From Acetobacter lovaniensis (GTDB lineage Bacteria > Pseudomonadota > Alphaproteobacteria > Acetobacterales > Acetobacteraceae), in NCBI RefSeq assembly GCF_014207635.1, contig NZ_JACHIE010000010.1, positions 1-64,000 on the forward strand: a stretch of DNA of 64,000 nt, given 5' to 3'. Shown piece after piece: positions 36,744-45,231 of this stretch. How positions within the stretch are numbered: the stretch's first letter is position 1; every line of letters begins with the position of its first letter. The notes beneath the pieces were generated by a model. That model was not told where the DNA came from and did not search any database. It saw only the letters and a list, made by a program, of their open reading frames with translations. Both the position numbers and the translations under genes were made by a program.

Positions 36744-38345
36744 ATGGCAAGTCCATCAAACACCCGGTCACAAACACGGCGGCAACTTCTGAGCCGTATT
36801 GGCACGTTAGCGGGGAGTGTGGCGCTGTATCAGGCCATGACCAGTATGGGCCATGCGATGGGAACGGATTTTTCCGGTCCTCCCAAGCTGTCTGGTGCTA
36901 AAAAAGGGACTTCCGTTCTGGTTCTGGGGGCTGGGCTTGCGGGGATGCTCAGTGCCTATGAACTGCGTAAAGCGGGTTATGATGTTAAAATTATTGAATT
37001 CCAGACGCGTAGCGGTGGGCGTAACATCAGCCTCCGCGGAGGGGACACAGTAACGGAACTGGGCGGAGCCACACAGAAAGTCGGCTTTGCACCGGGGAAC
37101 TACATCAACCCCGGTCCGTGGCGTATCCCCTACCATCATCAGGGGCTTTTGTACTATTGCCGCGAGTTTGGTGTTGAGCTGGAACCATTTATTGAGCTGA
37201 ACCATAACAGCTGGCTCCATTCGACGGGCTCTTTTGGTGGCAAAGCCGTACGCTACCGGGAACTGGCCGCTGATTTTACCGGCTTTACGGCCGAGCTTCT
37301 GGCTAAAGCTGTGGACCAGCATAAACTGGATGATCTGGTGACCCCGGATGAAGTGGCGCATCTGAAAAACGCCATGCAGGGTTGGGGTGCGCTTACGCCG
37401 GACCTGACTTATGCAAAGGGTAACATCAGCTCGTTACGACGCGGGTTTGAAAAGTCACAGGGTGGCGGACTGAATGGTGCCCCGATACCGTCCGACCTGA
37501 TGCAGAGAGGTGAAATCTGGAAATCCGGCATGTGGAACTGGATGGCGTTCCATGAGCGGCTGGATATGCAGACAACCATGTTCCAGCCTGTTGGGGGAAT
37601 GGACAATATTGGTAAGGCCTTTACCCGGCAGGTTAAAGACCTTTTGCAACTCAACTGCAAGGTTACGGCCATTCATCAGGATGAACATGGTGTCAGTGTT
37701 ACCTATAATGACATGCAGCATGGGGGGGTGGTCCGTCAGGCAAAGGCTGACTATTGTGTGTGCACAATTCCCCTTTCCATTCTGTCACAGCTGGATGTGC
37801 AGGTGAGTGATGGCATGAAAGCCGCCATCGGTGCCGTGCCTTATGCGTCCTCCGTTAAGCTTGGTCTGGAGTTCAAACGCCGCTTCTGGGAAGAAGATGA
37901 TCAGATTTACGGCGGCATCAGCTTTACGGATCAGCCCATCAGCCAGATTTCCTACCCAAGCCACGGCATTTTTTCCAAAGGACCAGCCGTGCTGCTTGGG
38001 GGCTATATGTTTGGCCCGGCGGCATATGACTTTGCGGGCATGACCCCTCAGGAACGACTGGAGCAGGGCATCAGGCAGGGTCTGGCTTTTCATCCTCAAT
38101 ACCGGAAGGAGTTTCTGAATGGTGTGAGTTTTGCATGGAGCCGGGTGCCATGGACTTTGGGGTGCTGTTCGATGTGGAGCGAAGAGGCACGCAAGACGCA
38201 CTATAAGACGCTGTGTTCCATTGACCAGAGACTGGTTCTGGCTGGCGAGCATGCATCTTACGTCGGGTGCTGGCAGGAAGGCGCCATTCTATCCGCGCTG
38301 GACGCGGTCACACGTTTGCATAAACGAGCCCTGGGAGCAGCCTGA
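36744..38345 (+). CDS. Tat-exported flavin amine / L-amino acid oxidase
   Basis: A 533-aa FAD enzyme of the amine oxidase family. A twin-arginine start (TRRQLLSRIGTLAG) targets it to the periplasm already folded. The FAD-binding GAGLAGMLSAYELRKAGYDV, the SGGRNISLRGGD loop, and the C-terminal LAGEHASYVGCWQEGAILSA are visible. It would oxidise an amino acid or amine to an imine; electrons could pass to O2 or to the cytochrome c encoded next. The cytochrome gene overlaps its stop by one base (TGATG), and an exported RidA follows, fitting an imine-producing enzyme. Confidence 0.85.
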   Translation: MASPSNTRSQTRRQLLSRIGTLAGSVALYQAMTSMGHAMGTDFSGPPKLSGAKKGTSVLVLGAGLAGMLSAYELRKAGYDVKIIEFQTRSGGRNISLRGGDTVTELGGATQKVGFAPGNYINPGPWRIPYHHQGLLYYCREFGVELEPFIELNHNSWLHSTGSFGGKAVRYRELAADFTGFTAELLAKAVDQHKLDDLVTPDEVAHLKNAMQGWGALTPDLTYAKGNISSLRRGFEKSQGGGLNGAPIPSDLMQRGEIWKSGMWNWMAFHERLDMQTTMFQPVGGMDNIGKAFTRQVKDLLQLNCKVTAIHQDEHGVSVTYNDMQHGGVVRQAKADYCVCTIPLSILSQLDVQVSDGMKAAIGAVPYASSVKLGLEFKRRFWEEDDQIYGGISFTDQPISQISYPSHGIFSKGPAVLLGGYMFGPAAYDFAGMTPQERLEQGIRQGLAFHPQYRKEFLNGVSFAWSRVPWTLGCCSMWSEEARKTHYKTLCSIDQRLVLAGEHASYVGCWQEGAILSALDAVTRLHKRALGAA

Positions 38346-38764
38346 TGCGTAAATTTCTCCTTTTGTCGGCGCTGGTGGCTGCTGCTGCTGTACCGGCGGG
38401 CTTTGCACGGGCGGACAGTGCAAGTGCAATTTCTGGTAAAATGGAAGCCCTGCCCTCGGGCGAGGCGATTTACCGCCATGTCTGCCAGAGCTGCCATATG
38501 GCTGAAGGGCAGGGGGCTGTGGGTGCCGGGGCGCAAATTCCTGCTCTGGCGCATAATCCGCGTTTGCAGGTTGCCAGTTACCCTGCCACCGTTATCCTGA
38601 ACGGTTACGGAGCCATGCCGTGGTTTTCCGGTTTGTTGAATGACCAGCAGATTGCAGATGTGGTGGATTATGTCCGCACGCATTTTGGTAATCATTATAC
38701 AGATAAACTGAACCCGTCAGAGGTCGCTCTTATGCGCCCACATCTGACAGCCGAGGAGCAATAA
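38345..38764 (+). CDS. periplasmic c-type cytochrome
   Basis: A 139-aa class I cytochrome c with a signal peptide (MRKFLLLSALVAAAAVPAGFA) and one heme site Cys47-x-x-Cys50-His51 (CQSCH). A downstream GAMPWF supplies a candidate Met ligand. It overlaps the oxidase gene by one base, so it is the likely electron acceptor of that oxidase, passing electrons to the respiratory chain, as other acetic-acid-bacterium periplasmic dehydrogenases do. Confidence 0.88.
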   Translation: MRKFLLLSALVAAAAVPAGFARADSASAISGKMEALPSGEAIYRHVCQSCHMAEGQGAVGAGAQIPALAHNPRLQVASYPATVILNGYGAMPWFSGLLNDQQIADVVDYVRTHFGNHYTDKLNPSEVALMRPHLTAEEQ

Positions 38765-38768
38765 GATC

Positions 38769-39290
38769 ATGCGTGTATTCAAGGCCGTATGGGGATGGGC
38801 CCTTTGTACAACATCAGTTCTGGCGGCATCAGTGTCTTTTGCGCCAGCATATGCCCAGAGTGATCTGGTCAGACATAACGAAGCTACTTTTCCCATAGCG
38901 TCAGCTATTGAAGTGCCCTCAGGCTCTTCCACCATTTATCTGAGTGGTATGGGTGCTCCTGTTATCGACCCGAAAGCGCCGCAGAAAAGTCTGGCAGCTT
39001 ATGGCAATATGGCGACACAGACGGAAGGTGCTCTCAAACGGATAGAGGATACGCTTGCTGGCATGGGGCTGACCATGGGAGACGTGGTGCAGATGCATGT
39101 TTTTATGGTGGCGGATACGCAAACCAAAAAACTTGATTTTGAAGGTATGATGAAAGGGTACACGAAGTTTTTTGGCACCAAGTCACAGCCCAACCTGCCG
39201 GTTCGGTCTGCTTTTGGTGTAGCGCAACTCGCCAACCCGGGATGGCTGGTGGAAATTGAGGTTGTGGCAGTCAGGCCCTCTCACCACTAA
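38769..39290 (+). CDS. exported RidA-family protein
   Basis: A 173-aa protein with a signal peptide (VLAASVSFAPAYAQ) in front of a RidA/YjgF domain: STIYLSGMGAP, QTEGALKRIEDTLAGMGLTM, DVVQMHVFMVAD and NLPVRSAFGVAQLA. RidA enzymes hydrolyse reactive enamine/imine intermediates; export places this one in the periplasm with the oxidase whose product would need it. Starts 4 bases after the cytochrome gene; last gene of the module. Confidence 0.87.
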   Translation: MRVFKAVWGWALCTTSVLAASVSFAPAYAQSDLVRHNEATFPIASAIEVPSGSSTIYLSGMGAPVIDPKAPQKSLAAYGNMATQTEGALKRIEDTLAGMGLTMGDVVQMHVFMVADTQTKKLDFEGMMKGYTKFFGTKSQPNLPVRSAFGVAQLANPGWLVEIEVVAVRPSHH

Positions 39291-39340
39291 AAATCCGGGA
39301 CATGCGTAAACACGTTTGATCTTGTCCTGATGTTTCCACG

Positions 39341-39487
39341 TCATGCCGCGCATGGGCAGCCCGTCTGGCAAGGGCTGCCTTTAAGCGCGGCATGTTCATG
39401 ACAGAGGGACGGGGCGATCGCCAGTTCACGGCAGATCGGCCCGATACCCAGGTGCTTACGATGGGTGTGAATGAACGCCATCGTCAT
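39341..39487 (-). pseudogene. IS3-family transposase OrfB, N-terminal remnant
   Basis: On the minus strand MTMAFIHTHRKHLGIGPICRE, then LAIAPSLCHEHAA, matches the beginning of IS3 OrfB proteins. It then degenerates and stops at 39341. No other part of the element is adjacent. Confidence 0.6.
39354..39379. terminator. hairpin downstream of the RidA gene
   Basis: GGCAGCCC pairs with GGGCTGCC across a 9-base loop, followed by TTTA on the + strand. It is about 65 bases beyond the RidA stop and may end the oxidase operon, although it lies inside IS debris. Confidence 0.4.
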
Positions 39488-39615
39488 TTCCCGCAGTGGT
39501 CGCACTTGGCCGAGCCGAATGAGCCTGTGGCCCTGTGCTGGACCGCGTTGGCGCGGCGTAACGCCCTGACCGCGCCAAGCTCTGAGCCGGTGGCTGCCAT
39601 ACGGCTCCCAGGTGG

Positions 39616-40410
39616 TCATTTCGGCGGTGGTAGTGCCACATGCAGGTCAAAACCGACGGTACCCGGCGCTTCCAGCCCGGTTTTGAGTTCCATTGTGGGA
39701 ATCTGATAATCGCCGCCATTCTGCTGCCGGTACGGGATGGGGGCTGTTGTTGCCAGTGTACGCATCCGTTCGCGGAGCTGTTCTGCCAGAACGTCAAAAC
39801 CCGCGTTGTCCAGCCGGTCCACCCTGTAGGCCACGAAGGGTGGCAGAACGGTGAAACCCGGATAGAACAGGATGCCGTGATTGATGGGAAACAGCAGGTC
39901 ATCTATCGGGCCGTTGATCCCGCGTGCGGAATAATGCTCGGGCCAGCCCCCGGTGGTGACGATCAGCATGGCGCGCTTGCCTGTCATCGTTCCTTCGCCA
40001 TAGCGGTCGCCCCAGCGGCGGTCATTGTGCTCGCCAACACCGTAGGCGAAGCCGCAGGCATAAACACGATCTACCCAGCCCTTGAGGATTGCGGGCATGG
40101 CGAACCACCAGAGCGGGAACTGGAAAATAACCGTGTCGGCCCAGCGCAGTTTGTCCTGTTCGGCCGTTACATCGTCCGTCAGGCCACCTTCGGCGAACTC
40201 GCGTGAGGAAGCGGAGGACACTCTCAGGCGTTCGTTTGCAGGGATATCCGGAAAGTCGGCCCGGTCAATGCTTGCTTTCCAGTGCATGGCGTAGAGGTCG
40301 GAAACCTGAACCTTATGACCCTGTGCCTGCAATGTGGTAACCGCAACGTCGAGCAGGGCGCCGTTGAGGGAGTGCCGTTCGGGGTGGGCGAAGACGATCA
40401 GGATATTCAT
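39616..40410 (-). CDS. NAD(P)H quinone oxidoreductase, NQO1/flavodoxin-like
   Basis: A 264-aa flavoprotein of the KefF/MdaB/NQO1 group: MNILIVFAHPERHSLNGAL, FQFPLWWFAMPAILKGWVDR and the TTGGWPEHY region are diagnostic. It performs two-electron reduction of quinones or azo compounds. The divergent LysR gene 102 bp away probably controls it in response to quinones or electrophiles. Confidence 0.85.
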   Translation of the reverse strand: MNILIVFAHPERHSLNGALLDVAVTTLQAQGHKVQVSDLYAMHWKASIDRADFPDIPANERLRVSSASSREFAEGGLTDDVTAEQDKLRWADTVIFQFPLWWFAMPAILKGWVDRVYACGFAYGVGEHNDRRWGDRYGEGTMTGKRAMLIVTTGGWPEHYSARGINGPIDDLLFPINHGILFYPGFTVLPPFVAYRVDRLDNAGFDVLAEQLRERMRTLATTAPIPYRQQNGGDYQIPTMELKTGLEAPGTVGFDLHVALPPPK

Positions 40411-40512
40411 GAGCGGACCTTGCTGTTGTCAGAGGAATTCGTGTTCCGCTCAGAGTAGGCGATAAGCTATTCTCCTCCCATATGGGGCGAGCGGAAGGTA
40501 TAATGCCAGAAA

Positions 40513-41430
40513 ATGGAACAGTCTCTGGTTTCATTGGAGCGGATGCGGACTTTTGTGCGCATCGCTGAACGGGGTAATCTGGCGGCTGTCGCGCGTGAAA
40601 GTGGCGCGGGGCAATCGACGATTACGCGGCACCTGCGTGAGCTTGAAGAGGCTCTGGGCGTCTCGCTGCTAACGCGGACAACACGCCGCACGGCACTGAC
40701 GGATGAGGGAGCGCGCTATTACGCGCACTGCGTGCAAATTCTCTCCCTTGTCGAACAGGCCGGTCAGGAAATGCGCGATACACGGCAGGCGACAGCCGGA
40801 ACCGTGCGGATTTCCTGCACCGGAGCACTGGGTGTGCTGTATATCAGTCGCCTTATCTATGAATTTCAGGACCAGAATCCCGGTATCAGGATTGAATTCG
40901 GGTTAACGGACGAGCGCATTGATCTGGTGCGCGATGGCGTTGATATCGCCATTCGTCTTGGCCCCCTGAGTGATTGCGCGATGAAGCTGCGCTCTCTGGG
41001 TGAAAGCCAGCGCGTGCTGGTTGCCTCGCCCGAATGGCTGGCGCGCCATGGCCCGGTGCGGCGGCTGGAGGATCTGCGTGACCTTGAGGGCGTGCGGATG
41101 TCGCGCGTGCATGGATCGGAGCGGCTGCTTTTGCAGGATGCAGAAGGTCGGGACCATATTGTGCCGTTTCATGGTCGCCTGACTGTTGACCATGGTCTGG
41201 CGGCGCGTGATGCGTTTCTGGCTGGTCGGGGTTTTGGCCCGGCCCATCGCTGGCTGGTGGAGGACTGCCTGCGGGATGGCCGTCTTGAGCAGGTCTTGCC
41301 GGACTACACGCTTCCGGCGGCACCGCTGAGCATGCTGATCGCACCGGAGCGGACAAACCTGACGCGAGTACGGCTCTGCGCGGAGTTTCTCGCTGCAAGG
41401 GCCCGAGAAATTCCGGGTATCAGCCGCTGA
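40513..41430 (+). CDS. LysR-family regulator divergent from the quinone reductase
   Basis: A 305-aa regulator of the CrgA/DmlR-like branch: MRTFVRIAERGNLAAVARES, STITRHLRELEEALGVSLL and a wing RTTRRTALTDEG, then an effector domain from about residue 95 (GTVRISCTGALGVLYISRLI). Divergent placement makes it the likely regulator of the neighbouring reductase. Confidence 0.85.
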   Translation: MEQSLVSLERMRTFVRIAERGNLAAVARESGAGQSTITRHLRELEEALGVSLLTRTTRRTALTDEGARYYAHCVQILSLVEQAGQEMRDTRQATAGTVRISCTGALGVLYISRLIYEFQDQNPGIRIEFGLTDERIDLVRDGVDIAIRLGPLSDCAMKLRSLGESQRVLVASPEWLARHGPVRRLEDLRDLEGVRMSRVHGSERLLLQDAEGRDHIVPFHGRLTVDHGLAARDAFLAGRGFGPAHRWLVEDCLRDGRLEQVLPDYTLPAAPLSMLIAPERTNLTRVRLCAEFLAARAREIPGISR

Positions 41431-41630
41431 CTGTGCTGTGGCAAAATCTCATGCCCCGCAAAACCTGCCATCCGGCCATGGGGTATGTTCTGCCAGCGGG
41501 ACATGGCTTTCTGGGGGCTTTGTTAAAGCATGTGCTGCAACCGGTTGCCTGGCGTGCCGTGCAGGTCATGGTGTGCTGTCACATGCGATCATCGGTCATG
41601 GATGCCGGTCCAGCAGGTCTGCCGCGTCCT

Positions 41631-41846
41631 TCAGTCCTCAAGGCTCAGGGCGGTGCTTTTATGGAATGCGATATGACCGGTTTTAAGGCTTTCAATTTCG
41701 TATTGTGGTTCTGTCGGCGTCGCGTGATGTTGATAGCCGTTGACCATAAACGGGGTAAAATGGACGGCTCTGATCTGTCCGCTGACGTGCCCGGCTTCTG
41801 AGTTCCAGGATACGATATCTCCGATTGCGAAGGACTGTGATGGCAT
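41631..41846 (-). CDS. small HVA1-TUDOR (DUF2945) protein
   Basis: A 71-aa protein: FAIGDIVSWNSEAGHVSGQI, then PQYEIESLKTGHIAFHKSTA and ALSLED. This matches the DUF2945/Hva1-TUDOR family of small cytoplasmic proteins often associated with stress loci. The start is supported by GGAG. Its ATG shares a CATG with the ATG of the divergent DUF488 gene, so the two start codons overlap head to head. Confidence 0.78.
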   Translation of the reverse strand: MPSQSFAIGDIVSWNSEAGHVSGQIRAVHFTPFMVNGYQHHATPTEPQYEIESLKTGHIAFHKSTALSLED

Positions 41847-42450
41847 GAAAAACTCCAAATCCAGCGTGAACCATGACTGTGAGCCGAGTATATCCGTTTC
41901 CAACCCTTTTTACACCATTGGACACTCAACACTTTCTCTGGATGATTTTATGGCGCTCCTTTGCCATTATGGAGTGACGCTGGTCGCGGATGTGCGGGCT
42001 TTTCCGTACTCCCGTCGTAACCGTGATTATGACGGAACCAATCTTCAGCCCGAACTGGCGGCCTGTGGAATAGGGTATAGCCATTTTCCTGCCCTTGGTG
42101 GCCGTCGCCCACGGTCAAAGACGGTGCCGGTCAACACCAATGCATTCTGGCGTGTGCAGAGTTTTCATAATTATGCGGATTACGCTCTGGGAGAGGATTT
42201 TCATCACGGCCTGACCCAGCTTATCGAAGCAGGGAAACACGCCGTTGTTGCGATCATGTGTGCGGAAGTGCTCTGGTGGCGCTGCCACAGGCGCATTATC
42301 ACGGATTATCTTCTGGCCAATGGAATAAAGGTTTTTCATATTCTATCCATGTCGCATGTCGTCCCGGCAGGTTTGACAGAGGCGGCCGTGGTTGCGGATA
42401 ATCACTGTATTACCTATCCGCAGGACGAGAGTGCTCAAAACCCCATGTAA
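41845..42450 (+). CDS. DUF488 family protein
   Basis: About 201 aa. DUF488 motifs are clear: FYTIGHSTLSLDDFMALLCH, LVADVRAFPYSRRN, IGYSHFPALGGRR and IMCAEVLWWRCHRRII with the conserved Cys. Function is unknown; the family is common in stress-response gene sets and often sits near HVA1-type genes. The start at 41845 overlaps the divergent neighbour's start; a GTG at 41863 is an alternative that would remove the overlap. Confidence 0.8.
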   Translation: MKNSKSSVNHDCEPSISVSNPFYTIGHSTLSLDDFMALLCHYGVTLVADVRAFPYSRRNRDYDGTNLQPELAACGIGYSHFPALGGRRPRSKTVPVNTNAFWRVQSFHNYADYALGEDFHHGLTQLIEAGKHAVVAIMCAEVLWWRCHRRIITDYLLANGIKVFHILSMSHVVPAGLTEAAVVADNHCITYPQDESAQNPM

Positions 42451-42693
42451 CAGGTTTTCATGTTGTATAATTTGGTGTTTTTCATTCTTGGCCTGCGTGC
42501 AGGTGGGAGAGCGTGTTCAGGGCAACGGGGCATTTACTCCGGCTTGCTGCTGTCCCCCAACCCCAGCGTGCCCGAAGGGTTTGTTAATGTTCAGTCCGGG
42601 CAGACACACCCCATTGTCTGGTAGGGGCAACGGGCAGCGCGCCGGTGTGGCGGTGCAGCCCACTGGTCGCATGAAACTGGAGTGCTGTTGATT
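42451..42693. promoter_or_regulatory. upstream region of the NCS2 permease
   Basis: The 240-bp gap precedes a purine-type permease. I looked for the three-helix layout and conserved loops of a purine riboswitch and did not find them. A promoter must lie here but was not pinpointed. Confidence 0.35.
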
Positions 42694-44046
42694 ATGAGAG
42701 CCGTTTTATCCCTGCAAAAGCTCTTCGGGTTTAATGTGGCGGGCCACCAGTCCAGCGTGGGCACGGAGGTGCTGGCCGGGTTCACAACCTTTGGCGCCAT
42801 GGGGTATATTATTGCGGTCAATCCGGCCATTCTGGCAGTAACGGGTGCCAACCGGGCGGATATGATTACCGTAACCGTGCTGGCCGCCATGTGTGGCTCC
42901 CTGCTTATGGCGTTTTTGTCACGCCTGCCCATTGCGCTGGCACCGGGCATGGGGTCCAACGCGGTTTTTGCTCAGGTTGTCGTGGTGAAAATGGGCCTGT
43001 CCTATGGCACGGCGCTCACCATGGTGCTGGTGGGGGGTATTCTGTTTACCTGCCTGTCGCTCAGCAATGTGCGCCAGCATATTGTGCGGGGCTTTCCTGC
43101 CTCTATCCGTATTGGGTTACAGGCCGGTATTGGCCTGTTTATTGCCTATCTGGGCCTGCGCAGCGGGGGGCTGATTGTAACGGACCCAGCCGGGGGCGTT
43201 GCCTTTGCGGATTTGCGCTCCCCCTCGGTCATGGTGGTTTTTCTCTCGCTTTTGCTCATCGCGGCACTGGTGGCGGCCCGTGTGCGGGGGGCCATGCTAC
43301 TGTCCATTCTGGCGGTTACGGTGGCGGGGCTGTTTATCCAGACCTCTCCGGGCCATGTCATGACTGTTCTACCTGCGCAGGCGGTGGCCCTGCCCCACGC
43401 GCCCAGCGCGTACCTGTTTGCGTTTGATACGACTGAGTTCTTCCACAACTTTTTTCTGGTCCTGCCCCTGACCCTTTATTTTTTCCTGTCCGACTTTTTC
43501 TCCGCCACAGCGACCATGATCGCGGTCACGCGGCGGGCGGGCATGATGGATGCGCAAGGCAATTTCATGAACTCCCGGCGTGCGTTTCTGGCCGATGGGC
43601 TGGCCTCCATTGTGGGGGCGTGTCTGGGGAGCCCGACCGTGGGGGCGTATGTTGAATCCGCAACCGGGGTGGAGGCAGGCGGCCGCACGGGCCTGACAAC
43701 CCTGACCGTAGCCATACTGTTTGGCCTGAGCGCGTTTTTCTGGCCCCTTATTGCCTGTATTCCCCCACAGGCCACCACAGCAGCGCTGGTGATGGTGGGG
43801 ATTCTGATGATGGAAGGCCTGACGGAGCTGGATATATCCGACCCGCTCCAGAGTGTTTCTGCTGGTATGATCGTGCTGCTGACGGTCACAACCGCCAACC
43901 TCATGATCGGGATTTGCGCGGGGTGCTTTGCCTATACGGTCATGGCGGTTGCTACCCGGAGCTGGGCGCGGCTGACGCCGGTTTTCCTGCTGACCAATGT
44001 CCTGCTGGTGATCTACCTTGTGCTGGTGACCTACACGGTCAACTAA
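42694..44046 (+). CDS. NCS2 purine permease, AzgA/AdeP type
   Basis: A 450-aa membrane protein. The NCS2 AzgA-like pattern is visible: EVLAGFTTFGAMGYIIAVNP, IALAPGMGSNAVFA and GSPTVGAYVESATGVEAGGR, where the last motif carries substrate- and proton-binding residues. It imports adenine, guanine or hypoxanthine with protons. The ATG at 42694 is preferred; upstream in-frame TTG (42688) and GTG are alternatives, with GGAG at about 42,678. The threonine aldolase gene follows 118 bases later on the same strand. Confidence 0.85.
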   Translation: MRAVLSLQKLFGFNVAGHQSSVGTEVLAGFTTFGAMGYIIAVNPAILAVTGANRADMITVTVLAAMCGSLLMAFLSRLPIALAPGMGSNAVFAQVVVVKMGLSYGTALTMVLVGGILFTCLSLSNVRQHIVRGFPASIRIGLQAGIGLFIAYLGLRSGGLIVTDPAGGVAFADLRSPSVMVVFLSLLLIAALVAARVRGAMLLSILAVTVAGLFIQTSPGHVMTVLPAQAVALPHAPSAYLFAFDTTEFFHNFFLVLPLTLYFFLSDFFSATATMIAVTRRAGMMDAQGNFMNSRRAFLADGLASIVGACLGSPTVGAYVESATGVEAGGRTGLTTLTVAILFGLSAFFWPLIACIPPQATTAALVMVGILMMEGLTELDISDPLQSVSAGMIVLLTVTTANLMIGICAGCFAYTVMAVATRSWARLTPVFLLTNVLLVIYLVLVTYTVN

Positions 44047-44164
44047 CGCGCCCCTGCGCCAGACGTATTGATGTAAAAGGCCGTGCGCAGCCTGCGCGTG
44101 GCCCCCTGTTGTCCACCGTGGTTAAGGCTGCGTGCCTGCCACAATGCGGTAAAGACGATGAGCG

Positions 44165-45202
44165 ATGAACACGCGTCAGCAATTTACAAGCGATAACTAT
44201 GCCGGGATGTGCCCCGAGGCATGGCAGGCCATGATGCAGGCCAATATCGGCTCGTTGATCCCCTATGGGGAGGATGAATGGACCAGCCGGGCGGCAGACG
44301 CTTTTCGCGTCCTGTTTGAAAAGGAGTGCGAGGTCTTTTTTGTCTTTAACGGCACGGCGGCCAATTCACTGGCGCTGGCGGCTCTCTGCCAGTCCTATAA
44401 CAGCGTGATCTGTTCCTCCTACGCGCATGTGGAAACGGATGAGTGTGGAGCACCCGAGTTTTTTTCCAACGGTTCCAAACTGCTTGTCGCCCGGACGGAA
44501 AGTGCAAAGCTGACCGAGCAGGATGTCAGGCTGTTATCCACCTGCCGGAGCGATATTCATTACCCCAAGCCACGGGCCGTAACCATTACGCAACCGACCG
44601 AGACGGGGGAGCTGTATTCCCTGTCCGAAATTCGCACACTGGCGCAGACATGCCGTGAACTCGGGCTGTATCTGCATATGGATGGCTCACGCTTTGCCAA
44701 TGCGTGCGCAGCCCTTGGCTGCACACCGGCAGACATGACATGGCGGGCCGGGGTGGATGTGCTGTGTTTTGGTGGCACCAAAAATGGTATGGCCGTCAGC
44801 GAGGCCGTTCTGTTCTTTGACCGCGCCCTGGCTGATGGTTTTGATTACCGCTGCAAGCAGGCCGGGCAACTGGCTTCCAAAATGCGGTTTTTATCCGCCC
44901 CATGGGTGGGTATGCTCGAGAGCGGGGCATGGCTGCGTAACGCCCGGCATGCCAATACCTGCGCACGCAGGCTGGCCGAACAGGTGGTGGGCCTGCCCGG
45001 TGTTTCGCTCATGTTTCCGGTGCAGGCCAATGGTGTTTTCATTCATGCACCGCCTGCTGCGCTGGAGCGGCTCCGGGCCTGTGGCTGGCGCTTTTATACT
45101 TTTATCGGCGGAGGGGCGCGCTTTATGTTCGCATGGGATGCGGACATGGCGGAGGTGGACCGGCTGGCAGCAGACATAAAAGCCTGCGCCAGTGCGGCCT
45201 AA
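44165..45202 (+). CDS. ltaE: low-specificity L-threonine aldolase
   Basis: A 345-aa PLP fold-type I enzyme splitting L-threonine or allo-threonine to glycine and acetaldehyde. Seen: FTSDNYAGMCPEAWQAM at the start, VFNGTAANSLALAALC, LHMDGSRFANA with the PLP Asp, and CFGGTKNGMAVSEAVLF with the Schiff-base Lys. The length is normal for the family. It ends 29 bases before the convergent Hsp70 gene. Confidence 0.87.
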   Translation: MNTRQQFTSDNYAGMCPEAWQAMMQANIGSLIPYGEDEWTSRAADAFRVLFEKECEVFFVFNGTAANSLALAALCQSYNSVICSSYAHVETDECGAPEFFSNGSKLLVARTESAKLTEQDVRLLSTCRSDIHYPKPRAVTITQPTETGELYSLSEIRTLAQTCRELGLYLHMDGSRFANACAALGCTPADMTWRAGVDVLCFGGTKNGMAVSEAVLFFDRALADGFDYRCKQAGQLASKMRFLSAPWVGMLESGAWLRNARHANTCARRLAEQVVGLPGVSLMFPVQANGVFIHAPPAALERLRACGWRFYTFIGGGARFMFAWDADMAEVDRLAADIKACASAA

Positions 45203-45231
45203 CCCCCAAAGGGCAGGAGGGCAGGCAGCTT

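Noticed and set aside
42451..42693. Purine riboswitch upstream of the NCS2 permease
   Set aside because: The conserved loop and junction bases of purine riboswitches are not present.
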